In this document: positions 22,975 through 34,029 of the stretch, piece by piece
How the letters are laid out: every line of letters starts with the position of its first letter
Numbering within the stretch: the stretch's first letter is position 1
Source: Branchiostoma floridae
Taxonomy: Eukaryota > Chordata > Leptocardii > Amphioxiformes > Branchiostomatidae
Length of the DNA: 64,000 nucleotides
Direction of reading: 5' to 3'
Assembly: GCF_000003815.2 (NCBI RefSeq)
Contig: NC_049983.1
Span: forward strand, 2,234,310 to 2,298,309
Position numbers and translations under genes: made by a program
Notes under the pieces: generated by a model
The model's database searches: none
The model's input: only the letters and a program-made list of their open reading frames with translations
What the model was told of the DNA's origin: nothing

Positions 22975-23505
22975 TTTTGATTCGACTTGGAAGTACAGTA
23001 TCTGCAACGCTACTAACGGTCACAGAGCTTCTTCTTGACTCGACTTGCACTTGGGGGAGTACAGTATCTGCAACTCTACTAACGGTCACAGAGCTTCTTC
23101 TTGACTCGACTTGAGGGAGTACAGTATCTGCAACTCTACTAACGGTCACAGAGCTTCTTCTTGACTTGACTTGGGGGAGTACAGTATCTGTAACACTACT
23201 CACAGTCGCCGGGCTTTCTCTTGACTCGACTTGGGGAGTGCAGTATCCGTAACACTACTCACAGTCACCGGGCTTTCTCTTGACTCGACTTGGGGGAGTA
23301 CAGTATCTGTAACACTACTCACAGTCACCGGGCTTTCTCTTGACTCGACTTGGGGGAGTACAGTATCTGCAACTCTACTAACGGTCACAGAGCTTCTTCT
23401 TGACTCGACTTGTGCAGTATCTGTAACACTACTCACAGTCACAGTCACTGGGCTTTCTTTTGACTCGACTTGGGGGAGTACAGTATCTGTAACACTACTC
23501 ACAGT
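22975..23505 (-). repeat. 60-bp minisatellite, array 1 (reads as a 20-residue repeat)
   Basis: About nine units are spaced near 60 bp. On the - strand most read in one frame as VSSVTDTVLPQVESR plus ESPVT, or the variant VSRVADTVLPQVESR plus RSSVT. The frame continues on the LINE side into a non-repeat stretch (PSRIKRSFPSLMNVST) just before the LINE ORF1. It may be a 5' monomer array of the LINE, a coding repeat of a host gene, or chance openness. A second array in the same orientation lies at 42156-42590. Confidence 0.75.
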
Positions 23506-23813
23506 GCACCCCATTCATACAGAATCATCGAGATATCTGGTAGATTGGGGGTTGAAAATCAGCGAGAGGGATCGGTGTACGGTAGCACCGTGGTACCGTG
23601 CGGTATGACAATCAGCGACACAGGTCGGAGATGATCGCCCCGTATCTTGGGGTAAGCTGATCATATATAGGTAATCAGGCGCGCTTTTCGTGACCCTACG
23701 GATAGCTGGAGGTCACACAACAGTCAACATGGCGGCTGGTTCGGAGGGTCCAGGACCTGGAAACTCTGTTCCAACTTTCAAGCATATTTATTCCACGGAA
23801 ACCAGTTCAACAG
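23506..23813 (+). CDS. Upstream block and putative first coding exon (ATG at 23729)
   Basis: After a GC-rich upstream block, an ATG at 23729 opens MAAGSEGPGPGNSVPTFKHI followed by YSTETSSTG, ending at a good GTAGGT donor at 23814 (85 coding nt, phase 1). I do not recognise the protein. The AACATGGCGGC start context and the upstream block are kept, inverted, at 41795-42155. A possible last exon is at 30654-30752, but its phase does not fit directly, so at least one exon is unidentified or they are not one gene. Confidence 0.5.
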
Positions 23814-24299
23814 GTAGGTCTTGTAAGCAATCCTGAAGTTTTGTTTTTCAATTTGATGATTAGATTGACGTGAACTTGGGGTCGGGAAACAGATGATGTT
23901 ATCGATATACTAGTAATAGTCAGTAGCCTGGCGTCCATACCATGGCCTGAGGAGTGGCATAATTTATACTTGATCGGCAGTCTAACGGACTTCCTTGGAA
24001 AGACCAACAGTATTTTACATAGCTCTTTAGTCCAAATGTCAAGTATACCAGTAAGGCACCATACATGTAAATGTCATTAATAGCATGGCTAAAATGTTCT
24101 ACTGTGGGACCAGATTATAAGGTAAGGCATTTTTTTATTATTATTAATTTGACTGGAACTGCATCTAGCAATTGCATGCTTCAATATATATTGTGTGATT
24201 TTGTAGGCCTGTTAATTAAGGCACTGGATTTAGATATTTGCTTCTATAGTTCAGATTCTGAGATATTTTCCCAGTTTCAATACATATGAGTATATGACA

Positions 24300-24760
24300 A
24301 CATAAAATCTAAAACCTGGAAAGTACTAGTAATGTATTACAGGGGGTTCCAGGATCTAGGAAAAGATGGGCTAGGCTTAAGGCAGGATCAGGCTACTCAA
24401 TACTTTGGCAGGTACTAGTAGTAGTACCCTCCCCTTCTTATAGGGCTTATTCAGTCAGGTGCATGCAATGATCCTCCCCCTAGTAACTAAATGGCCACCA
24501 TAGCAAGGAGCGAAGTTGGCCATTTTCTTTGTACCAGATTTTTACAGTGGGGCCCTCCGTAAAAATTGTGAATATGTCCCAAATAATGCACACTTTCCCT
24601 AGCTCGGGTACTGTCTGGATAGTAGTTTGCTCTGACGTTTGTGATACACTATATACGATCGCTTCTCTGTTATTCCGTCTAGAACCTTGACATCTCTCAA
24701 ACGTCTGGAATCGTCCAAATTTTGGAATACTTAGTAGGGCCCTGACTGGTCCCTACACAG
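24300..24760. other. Gene-free intronic or intergenic stretch
   Basis: No domain, RNA gene or clear transposon end was seen. Confidence 0.35.
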
Positions 24761-24763
24761 GAG

Positions 24764-24890
24764 CGAATTAAGGAATGGGTTCAAGCACTCGTTGGGAACA
24801 GGCATTCCAACACCAAAAACGCTCTCCGTCCGCTGGTGTTGAAACGCCTGTTCGACAGAGCACTCCAGAACCCATTCCTTAATTTTCCCA
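24764..24890. mobile_element. Short foldback element, arms about 50 bp
   Basis: GAATTAAGGAATGGGTTC...AACAGGCATTCCAACACC is mirrored by GGTGTTGAAACGCCTGTTC...GAACCCATTCCTTAATT. The hairpin spans about 125 bp with a loop of about 20 bp. One + strand frame is open through it (ERIKEWVQALVGN to NFPID), but the palindrome explains the sequence better than a gene does. Confidence 0.65.
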
Positions 24891-25429
24891 TTGACTGATG
24901 TCACCACCAAAAGGTTTGCAAAAAAAAAAAGCTGCAGGTCTCCAGACAGGTAGCAGAAGCAAACATATAGAAGCGAATTACTACCCGGATGGTATTGAGG
25001 CTACACTTTCCCAAGTGACTTTTAGTTTCATAATCACAGTGTTTTGCCTAGTGGTGGGGTGTTGGTTCTGCAAGTCACACAGTAAGATTTGTTTCACAAT
25101 TCTCTAGCAAAGCTGCACGTGGGAATGAACATACGAACATACTTGGAGCTCAGCGGATCTAACTAGTTGAAATTTGATAATCAATGTGCATAGTACACAA
25201 TTTGTATCTGGACAAGGCAATAAACTATGGGCTAATTTCAGTATCCACTGGGTACCCACTCCCATTTCTATGAAATGAAACAAAAAGAAGACTACAAGAT
25301 GCTGACTGTGCACTCAAAATGGTCCTGTCTTGACACATGATAGTTCAGAAATAGATAGGGATTGCTGTGAAAAATGCTGCTATCTTGCTACCAAAAAGGA
25401 TGTCTTAGATCCGTGTCAACTGTTGGTTC

Positions 25430-25869
25430 TAGGGCTGGGTATCGGTACAGCGTACCGGTACAAAACGTTTTTTTTCTTATTGGACCGGTCCAGCAAAACC
25501 GGACCTGAAAAAATTAGGTGGACTGGATGTTGGACCGATAGGAGAATTAACAGATCATTTTATCAGGCATTCACACGTTTTGGCGCTTGCAGGTGGAAGA
25601 AAATAAGAAGAGTGAAGTAGAGTAGTGTTTATAGTAATTTCTACTAAGTTTTACAGCCAATCGCACAGGTGCAGTTAGCGTTGTAGGATTTTAAAACGCC
25701 AGCGTAAGTCTAATACTCCACCAAACAGATTTCTTTGTTGTAAAATGTACCATTGGTATGAGTCATATTGAATTAGGTCCAGGTTCAGGTCCGGACCTGG
25801 ACCTGGACCTAATCCTCTGGACCTGAACTGGACCTGGACCTGAATTTTCTGTACCGGTACCCAGCCCTA
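25430..25869. mobile_element. hAT-type MITE with a perfect 8-bp target duplication
   Basis: The ends TAGGGCTGGGTATCGGTAC and GTACCGGTACCCAGCCCTA are inverted repeats, and GTTGGTTC flanks both sides (25422-25429 and 25870-25877). TAGGG ends with 8-bp duplications are diagnostic of hAT elements. The 440-bp body has no transposase and carries runs of GGACCTGGACCT. A degraded relative lies at 40085-40240. Confidence 0.9.
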
Positions 25870-26416
25870 GTTGGTTCCATCATAGCCTGCATGAAAATTC
25901 TCACCTCACCTCACCTCACCTATATATCCCTTGACCTCTGGATGAGCACCATGACTGTTCCAATTGAAATCTACGGAATTGAAATTGTACAACGGCCTAC
26001 AACAAATATGACTGCGCCATTACCAAAATCAATCGCCAGTTGAAAACAGTACGCTTTCCATTTTGCGTGCTTAGGTGCACATCTGTACAGGGACTGGCAC
26101 AAAACAGGCATTTCTTGTTGCATTGGGCAGGAAAAAGTGACAGGAAAGAGATGATCACTGAGTTATTCGGGTCTGATTATTGATCTTATTCAAGTTTTAG
26201 AGGAAACAGTTTGAGTTTGACATTAAACAGCAGCTATGCCAAAGGAGAAAAGGGGGAAGTATACAGATTGAACATACACATGATGCAGATGGCAACTTGC
26301 ACACAGAGACCTCTACAGTACACATGCCTTGCTGTCCAAAATATGATGTACTGCTATATATATAGGTCTGGACCTGGACCTGATCCTCTGTACTTGAACC
26401 ATGGTGTCATCCTGAC

Positions 26417-26570
26417 TGTGGTGTCATTGGTGACCCAGAACCCAGAGGTCCTTGGTTTTAATCCCCTGACATGCCACTGATGTTGTGCCCTTGGGAAAGG
26501 CATTTGACATAATGATTACTTTCCTCACTTCACATAGGTGGAAATGGGTATCTACATGTAAATGTTGTTA
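26417..26570 (+). mobile_element. tRNA-derived SINE remnant
   Basis: GGTGTCATTGGTGACCCAGA, then CCAGAGGTCC and a B-box-like GGTTTTAATCC at 26454-26464, followed by TTGTGCCCTTGGGAAAGGCA, CTTTCCTCACTTCAC and GGTGGAAATGGGTA. This has the arrangement of a tRNA-headed SINE seen in several deuterostomes. It is diverged and is not a functional tRNA. Confidence 0.65.
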
Positions 26571-27499
26571 AGTACTTTAGTACATCCCTCTGATAAGAAT
26601 TCAATGTTAAATGGGGCCCCAGTGTTTAAAAAGGGCCACACCTCATTCATGTTAAAAGAACCCACCACACAGAGTAGGTGTATGATTGGTTACAAAAATA
26701 CAGTCCAATGGCTGCACCTGCATGGGGCAATTCTTGTATTTGTTGCCTGAATAAGTGCTGCTTGGCAGCTACTCTAGACCCTTGCTATTTGCTTATGCCT
26801 GCCCTACCAATCGTAAGCTCCTCGGCTCCGAAGATATAGCTAGGCCTACCCAATATTGATAACAACATATACTTGGATTTTCTGTACCTGTACCCACTGC
26901 TGTGCATGGCTGTACATATAATGATATGGTATCATATAACATTATGATATGCACCAAATCAGTTCTAATTGCTCCATCTATCTATGAGATGTTATAGTAG
27001 TATTGTAATATATGACATATACCTGGCTGGGTTGCGATAACATTCAATACTGTAAATGAGACCGGGTGATAAGTTGCACTATCACAACAATCTTTATTGA
27101 CACGACAAAAGTACAGCGACTTTCGTAAAGTCTATCACATGCATATGAGGTTCTACTGTATCACAAGGGCCTCCATAGAATGCAGTTCACATGTGCCTGG
27201 TCAAAAATTCAAATACTGGATTCAAACATTGGAATTGCTGTTGGTACAATTTTGTTAGAGGACACTTCTTGTCAGGAGTATTTTGAAACTTTGCATTGAA
27301 ACTTGTGTTTTCTCTGCTGGATATGAAATAAATGAAACACTGTCAGGACCGTGAACTCTACATCACTCTCCATCTCAACCCTCCAACCTCAGGCAATCCT
27401 ACACTGTTACTCTAAGGCTGGTACTTGTGTGATTTTTTCCCCTTCTTTATTTGCTAGCTAATAACTGGTAATACTTATTTAATCCTGTTCAATCTCGAT

Positions 27500-27960
27500 A
27501 ATTTTGTATCTAATATTGGTAGGGAGTGCCAAAACAGAGGGCCAAAGTACAACAATTCCCAGGCTTCATTATTTTATTCAACGTCCTTGATCAGTGTCCT
27601 CAAAACTTGCAAGACATTCTGTACAGTGTGTTTTACATCTTCTTCCAACAGTGGAATATTTCAAACCTAGAATTATGGATCAATGTCAGTGTCATCAGCA
27701 ACATTAATTATAGGCTCAAAGCAATGTAACACATTAGTGTGCCAGACAGTCTTCAGTATGTCTTTGTATTTGCCAGTTTGTTTACTAGTACTAAAGTATA
27801 ACTCACAGTCTTCTTCTTCTTTAGTGTCATCGCTACACTTTTCTGCTCATCGCTACACTTTTCTGCTCACAGTACCACACAATATAACTGCTTCCAAGAA
27901 GGTTAACCTCCTTGCTGCTTCCATCTTTCTTTTTTATATTTTTTTAATGGTGTCGTTAAA
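27500..27960 (-). pseudogene. Coding-like shreds, unrecognised
   Basis: On the - strand, fragments in different frames read YIVWYCEQKSVAMS, DDTKEEEDCELYFSTSKQ, YKDILKTVWHTNVLHCFEP and KTHCTECLASFEDTDQG. A 20-bp tandem duplication (ATCGCTACACTTTTCTGCTC twice from 27829) lies between two of them. The composition looks protein-like, but stops interrupt it and I cannot name a family. It may be a decayed gene or transposon piece. Confidence 0.25.
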
Positions 27961-27999
27961 TGCAAGGCTATTGTAGGCCATCTCTAGGGACTGAAGTAA

Positions 28000-29160
28000 G
28001 GCCATGTTGATGTATAGATGGGTATTGTATACTTTATCCACACAAGGAGTAACTGTTCTTTCTGTGACTTTTGTATGATGCAGCAATTTTGATTGATTCT
28101 ATGATTGCTTGCAGTAAGAAGCAATATTGGAGCAGTGTCAGAACAGTCATAGCTGTAACTTTCCTGTAGGGCTGTGGACCTAAATACTTGTGCTTGCATA
28201 GTCTGAACTGTACCTGTAAAATTGACGAGGTAATGGCCTGGACCTGTTCCTGTGCCTAAACAAACTAAAGAACTTCAATATTGACATGGTTGTTAACTAT
28301 CTTATACCTTTCAATGAAGTGGGCAGCACCTCCTCCTGTTTGAGAGAAAAGGTCACTTTAGCTTCAATTGTATTTGTGTTTATCTCTAGAATTGCATCTG
28401 TAGATGTTGATATGTGCACCCGTAGACAGCTGCCAGCTATACTGCATGGGTCCCTCTAATGGTTGTATCCAAAACTCTGAGTGACAGTAATCCAAAACAG
28501 TGATTCTACTAGTTAATCATGGTCAATATTGACTGAAGGAAGCATGCGGATGAACCAGCACCTTATAACATAAGTTATAGACTTAATATTGTCAGGCAAT
28601 GGCTGGAATTGTCTGAGGTGTCTAACCAGTAATGTACATATACATAATTGATGTGAGCGTACAACAACAGATTGTTGGAGACTGTTGGAGGTGGGGCCTA
28701 ACATTTTTGCAGCCAGCGGCAATGCCTTATGCCAGCTTTCTTCCATGGTTCCATGGACGGACCTTTTAACCCAGCCCTTCCAAAGGCCCTTCTTTCCTTG
28801 CCGAGTTTCATTGCTTAGTTAGACAATGGTACATTCCAGGCGAGTATTTAAACTCTCTTCTAGACGCATGTTACTGTATGTGGTCCAGCGTAATAAATCT
28901 ACGCTTTAACTCACCATGTTTATATAAAGATATATCACAAATTAATGCATATTCAATAATGCATATTCATTGTGGGTCAAAAGTTTTACAAAACCTGTTT
29001 AATGTGCCAATAATTCATGTGACATAAATTATGATAATAAGGTAAATTTCCAATATCCCCTTTTGCTGCATTTCCTACCGAAGTTGTAGGTGTCGCTCTC
29101 AGCAGTTCAGTCATAAAATACGCGGCAATGCACAGCTTTTCTTAAAAGATTTCTTGTTTA
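28000..29160. other. Gene-free stretch
   Basis: Only short open frames were seen. Nothing was recognised on either strand. Confidence 0.35.
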
Positions 29161-29169
29161 AATAATATT

Positions 29170-30440
29170 TGCATAGCTCGATGATCTGTATACTTGGTCA
29201 GTACTGTGCAGATAACATATGAATGGCTTGATGATCTGTATACGAGGTCAGTACTAGTACTATACTATACCGTATAGTACTAGCACTGACCTCGTATACA
29301 GACCAGCAAGTAGTACAGGTAACATATGGATGGCTTGCTGGTATGTATACCAGGTCAGTACTGTACAGGTAACATACAAATGGCTTGATGATCTGTATAC
29401 CAGGTCAGTACTATACAGGTAACATATGGATGGCTTGCTGGTCTGTTAATAATATCAGAGGTCAGTACTACAAATATGGATGGCTTGCTGGTCTGTATAC
29501 CAGGTTAGTACTACACATATGGATGGCTTGCTGGTCTGTATACCAGGTCAGTACTACACATATGGATGGCTTGCTGGTCAGACCAGGTTAGTGCTACACA
29601 TATGGATGGCTTGCTGGTCTGTATACCAGGTTAGTACTACACATATGGATGGCTTGCTGGTCCTTATACCAGGTCAGTACTACACATATGGATGGCTTGC
29701 TGTTCTGTATACCAGGTCAGTACTACATGTACACATATGGATGGCTTGCTGGTCTATATACCAGGTTAGTACTACACATATGGATGGCTTGCTGGTCTGT
29801 ATACCAGGTTAGTACTACACATATGGATGGCTTGCTGTTATGTATACCAGGTCAGTACTACACATATGGATGGCCTGCTGGTCTGTATACCAGGTTAGTA
29901 CTACACATATGGATGGCTTGCTGTTATGTATACCAGGTCAGTACTACACATATGGATGGCTTGCTGGTCTGTATACCAGGTTAGTACTACACATATGGAT
30001 GGCTTGCTGTTATGTATACCAGGTCAGTACTACACATATGGATGGCTTGCTGGTCTGTATACCAGGTTAGTACTACACATATGGATGGCTTGCTGGTCCT
30101 TATAGTTATACCAGGTTAGTACTATACACTAACACAGTGACTATATAAGGATGGCTTGCTGGTCTGTATACCACGTTAGTACTATACAGGTAACATATGG
30201 ATGGCTTGCTGGTCTGTATATCAGGTCAGTACATGTACAGGTGTGAATAATCTATGGCTTGCTGGTCTGCATACCAAGTAAGTATTGTAAAGGTATGGCT
30301 TGTTGGTCTGTATATACGGTACATGTAAGTACTGTACAGGTAAGACGTGCATGGCTTGTTGGTCTTGATACCCGGTAAGTACCATACAGGTAATGTAGGC
30401 ATTGTTGGTCTGGATACCCAGTAAGGTACCATACAGGTGA
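29170..30440. repeat. 43-bp minisatellite, about 24 units
   Basis: The core unit is ATATGGATGGCTTGCTGGTC followed by TGTATACCAGGTTAGTACTA and CAC. Units from about 29474 to 30110 keep a strict 43-bp period; outer units are diverged. Between about 29786 and 30080, units alternate (TGCTGTTATG with GGTCAG, TGCTGGTCTG with GGTTAG), forming an 86-bp higher-order repeat. The + strand lacks stops in all three frames within the unit, which creates the long false frames seen here. Confidence 0.93.
29236..29301. repeat. 66-bp hairpin at the left edge of the 43-bp array
   Basis: CTGTATACGAGGTCAGTACT plus AGTACTATAC is followed directly by the inverted complement ending CACTGACCTCGTATACAG, with about one mismatch. 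One minisatellite unit is therefore present as an inverted pair. Confidence 0.85.
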
Positions 30441-30653
30441 AATTTATATGGTTCCTTGATCTAGTTAGACACCAGCTAAAGTACCAAACAGTTAATATTT
30501 GTTTTGGTCTAGAGAGGGGTTAGGTAAGGTGCATGTATTTTATTGGTTCATGACATAATTTACAAGTATGAGAACAAGGTAAATGGTCTTGACATCTCCA
30601 TGGGTGTTACATGTTTGACAATCACTGAGAACATTTTTTTATTTTTTTTTCAG

Positions 30654-30752
30654 TTCATTGATGTCTGGAAATGTGAACTGGCAGAAGTAGGGAAGCTGAT
30701 TCCACAGCAGAAGATGAAGCTCATCATGCATCACTGCTGTCCGTTTGTATAG
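30654..30752 (+). CDS. Possible terminal coding exon, unrecognised
   Basis: A long T-rich tract and CAG precede a frame reading FIDVWKCELAEVGKLIPQQK, then MKLIMHHCCPFV and a TAG stop at 30750. The acceptor context is strong and the sequence looks protein-like. It could be the last exon of a gene whose first exon is at 23729. However, joining the two directly would run into a stop after two codons, so an intermediate exon would be needed. The family is unknown. Confidence 0.35.
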   Translation, partial: FIDVWKCELAEVGKLIPQQKMKLIMHHCCPFV

Positions 30753-31261
30753 AGTCAACATCCTTGGTCTGACTGAAGACTACATGGCATATAGAAAAAT
30801 ATGACATTGTGATTGTCAGGTAGATTGGTTGAAAATACGGTGTCCTGATGAATTGTAGAATGTTTCCGAATAAGTCTCCTGACTAAAGCATATACTTGTC
30901 GTGAATGTACAATGTACATGTATTTTGTATTTATATGTAGCACAATAAGTCTGCTAATACTAAGTGTTATGTGAGTTTGCTTCTCCGATTGGAGTACCGC
31001 ATATACCTGTATTTTTCGACAGTTTGATATGCAATTAAAAAAAAAAACTGATCAAAACTAAACTACACCTGATAACTCTATTGTTTCAAATTTCTTTTGT
31101 GTGCAGTGTGTCCTAATTATAGGTTCATATTTCGATGATGCCTGAAAAATATACATCCTTGAATCTGTACATCTGCAATCACTGTATATATGTAAAAGTT
31201 TGGGACCGAATCTGTAAGCAGCTTGACCTACATTTGTGTATATAGCTACAGTACAATGTGA

Positions 31262-31345
31262 ACTAGGCAGGATTGTCTTGAGGAAGGTGACAGACGTTTA
31301 GACGTTTACCGAAATGTTGGTGTGAAATAAAGAAAGAGTTGACTA
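31262..31345 (+). repeat. LINE- or SINE-like 3' tail
   Basis: TTGAGGAAGGTGACAGACG, then CGAAATGTTGGTGTGAAATA and AAG resembles the conserved 3' tail of CR1/L2-type LINEs and the SINEs that borrow it. It also supplies an AATAAA signal about 570 bp after the possible terminal exon at 30654-30752. Confidence 0.35.
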
Positions 31346-31349
31346 ATGT

Positions 31350-32500
31350 TAATAAAAGAGCCTGTCATTCATGCATTTTCATATCATAGACTCTGATTGG
31401 GCAGAATCATTTTGTTTTATTTCAAAGATATTGGTGGATTGGCCTATTGTCATCATTGATTCACTTTATCCATGTTATCTGTATTGTGTTTGTGAGCTTA
31501 TGTGTATACATGTGTGTGGAGGATGGGTCAGATTACCTGACCTGATTCTGAAAGTCAAATAAAACTGAACAAAGTACAATATATCAACATTTTTATCCAG
31601 ATATCCTAGTGGGCAAAAAGGGGTTGAATAAAGTAAATCTGATTGCCTCAATCAAATATGACATGACTCTCTTCTATCTGTACCTGTTGGTCCTGTTTTA
31701 GGACAATAAATTTCTTACTTTCCTGACTTAACCATGAACTTGGTATCAGATGGAAAAAATTGTGCAACATTCAAATACATTTAACTATTGGTTTGACTTG
31801 AGAATCTTCTCACCAAGAAACCCTTACAGTCATTATACTTGTTTAATAAACCCAAACGTGTCAACTAGACATTTTGAGGTTTCGGATCTGAGCTCAAACC
31901 TCTGGATCTAAACCTGGTACCAGTGTTTTGAAAACCTGCGGAGGTGAGTTGGGCGATGCCCCATGTATTAGAAACCACTGATTGCCAAGTTACCCCGTGA
32001 CAAGAAACTTGATACTAATCCATGATAGCAATTTACATTATTACTTCGTAAGCATTTATGAATATTTCAGCCAAATTTGAAAGAAATACGATTCTAATAC
32101 GAGACATGAAATCTACACCATCCATAGTCCGCATGCATTCTTCTGAGTTGATAGGAACCACAGCTGTACTGTAGTGCGACATTCCTTATCATACAAATAA
32201 TAATATTTAATTTTTCTTTCTGGTTAAAAACAAAACAACTCGCAACGGTTGTCTAATATCCTGATCCATCTGTGTTGCGTGAAATTTTGCTCTTACGAAC
32301 GGTTATTATGCTGGAAGATACTGAGTCCATTACTTGTCGATGTCATTAGTTGAATCCTTTACCACAGAAAAGTTCAAACCCGGAAAAGACATACAAAAAT
32401 GATGTCGGATTTTTATCGTGAAATAGAAATAAATTTCCATATAACTATGTTAAGGGTATTTCGACAGTATAAACACTTCGTTTGTGAGTGGTTACACTAT
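31350..32500. other. Gene-free stretch
   Basis: AT-rich, with scattered AATAAA. No gene, RNA or transposon end was recognised. Confidence 0.35.
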
Positions 32501-32513
32501 GTATTTTAACTTT

Positions 32514-33520
32514 GACCGCCTTGAATACAATATATATCCTAACCCTAACCCCAGCAATTAGAGTTAGGGATTAAAGACTCATATCTCCACAACAAAGCAT
32601 GCAATTTCAAAACGGATTTCAGATTACAAGTACCCACAAAAAGACCTTTCTAATAATACCAATTTCGACCGCCTTGAATACAATGTATACCCTAACCCTA
32701 GCCCTTACCGTAACCCTAGCCATAACCCTAACCCTAGCAATTAGGGTTAGGGGAGCAAGGGGATTAAACACTCATATCTCCGCAACAGAGAACGCAATTT
32801 CAAAATAGATTTCAGATTTCAAGTACCCACCAAAAGACCTTTCTAATCATACCAAGTTTGACCGCCTTGAATACAATGTATACCCTAACCCTAGCCCTAA
32901 CTCTGACCCTAGCCCTAACCCTAACCCTAACCCTAGCAATTAAGGTTAGGGGACCAAGGGGATTAAACACTCATATCTCCGCAACAGAGAACGCAATTTC
33001 AAAACGAATTTCAGATTACAAGTACCCACCAAAAGACCTTTCTAATCATACCAAGTTTGACCGCCTTGAATACAATGTATACCCTAACCCTAGCCCTTAC
33101 CATAACCCTAGCCCTAACCCTAACCCTTACCGTAACCCTAACCCTAACGCTAACCCTAGCAATTAGGGTTAGGGATTAAACACTCATATCTCCGCAACAG
33201 AGAAAGCAATTTCAAAACGGATTTCAGATTACAAGTACCCACCAAAAGACCTTTCTAATCATACCAAGTTTGACCGCCTTGAATACAATGTATACCCTAA
33301 CCCTAGCCCTTACCGTAACCCTAGCCCTAACTCTAACCCTAACCCTAGCAATTAGGGTTAGGGGAGCAAGGGGATTAAACACTCATATCTCCGCAACAGA
33401 GAACGCAATTTCAAGAACGGATTTCAGATTACAAGTACCCACCAAAAGACCTTTCTAATCATACCAAGTTTGACCGCCTTGAATACACTATAGCCCCAAC
33501 CTTAGCAATTATGGTTACGG
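32514..33520. repeat. Satellite of about 200-bp units carrying telomere-like repeats
   Basis: The start marker GACCGCCTTGAATACA occurs at 32514, 32667, 32860, 33059, 33272 and 33472, giving five units of 153-213 bp and a partial sixth. Most units contain a tract of CCCTAA-type repeats with CCCTAG variants, then GCAATTAGGGTTAGGG, then CACTCATATCTCCGCAACA and CCCACCAAAAGACCTTTCT. Length differences are mainly in the telomere-like tract. The frames rich in Leu-Thr are artefacts of the repeat. Confidence 0.95.
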
Positions 33521-34029
33521 CAAAATGAAGGCGCGCTCCGCCGCAATGTTTCACATGGACATTTCTAGTTCGATTTTAACCTTACATGATGGACGGGTGT
33601 TTTCCTTCATAAGACGAAGACGAAGAAATATTTGTCAGAGAAATTTTCACCACGATAGGCTAATATGGTGATCTATATGCCCCTTTGTAAGTTATGATCT
33701 CCCGTCAATCTACTTTAAGATATAAGCAATTGATCTTTCTTCATTTTTGCCCGAACTATACCTGTACAGCACCGTTACGATTCTCTTTATTTTTATCGAG
33801 TTTAAGATTCTTCTATTCACCAATAATGATTTGCACAATTAGCAAGCATAGGTATGTTGATATTCCAATTGTGAAATTGCCTTCAGAAAGCGTTTTGATG
33901 AATTTATTCATAAGCAACAAAAAGAATTATATACATTAGCGATAGTCTATTACTAGCTAGCGACATTTAGCGGTACTGTAGAATGTGCCCAAGCGTGGTG
34001 TGTCATCAACGTATTCGGGCGAGTTTTGA

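Noticed and set aside
26417-26570. Functional tRNA gene
   Set aside because: The B box is diverged and the sequence continues into a typical SINE body.
29170-30440. CRISPR-like array
   Set aside because: The 43-bp units are contiguous with no unique spacers, and the genome is clearly animal; it is a minisatellite.
23729-30752. Complete two-exon gene joining 23729-23813 to 30654-30752
   Set aside because: The phases do not match, and a direct join meets a stop after two codons; at most they are parts of a gene with an unseen exon.
32599-33458. Repetitive Leu-Thr protein
   Set aside because: The frames arise from CCCTAA-type tracts in the satellite and are not conserved between units.
32514-33520. 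Chromosome-fusion scar
   Set aside because: A head-to-head fusion would read TTAGGG then CCCTAA; here the order is the opposite and is repeated in every unit.
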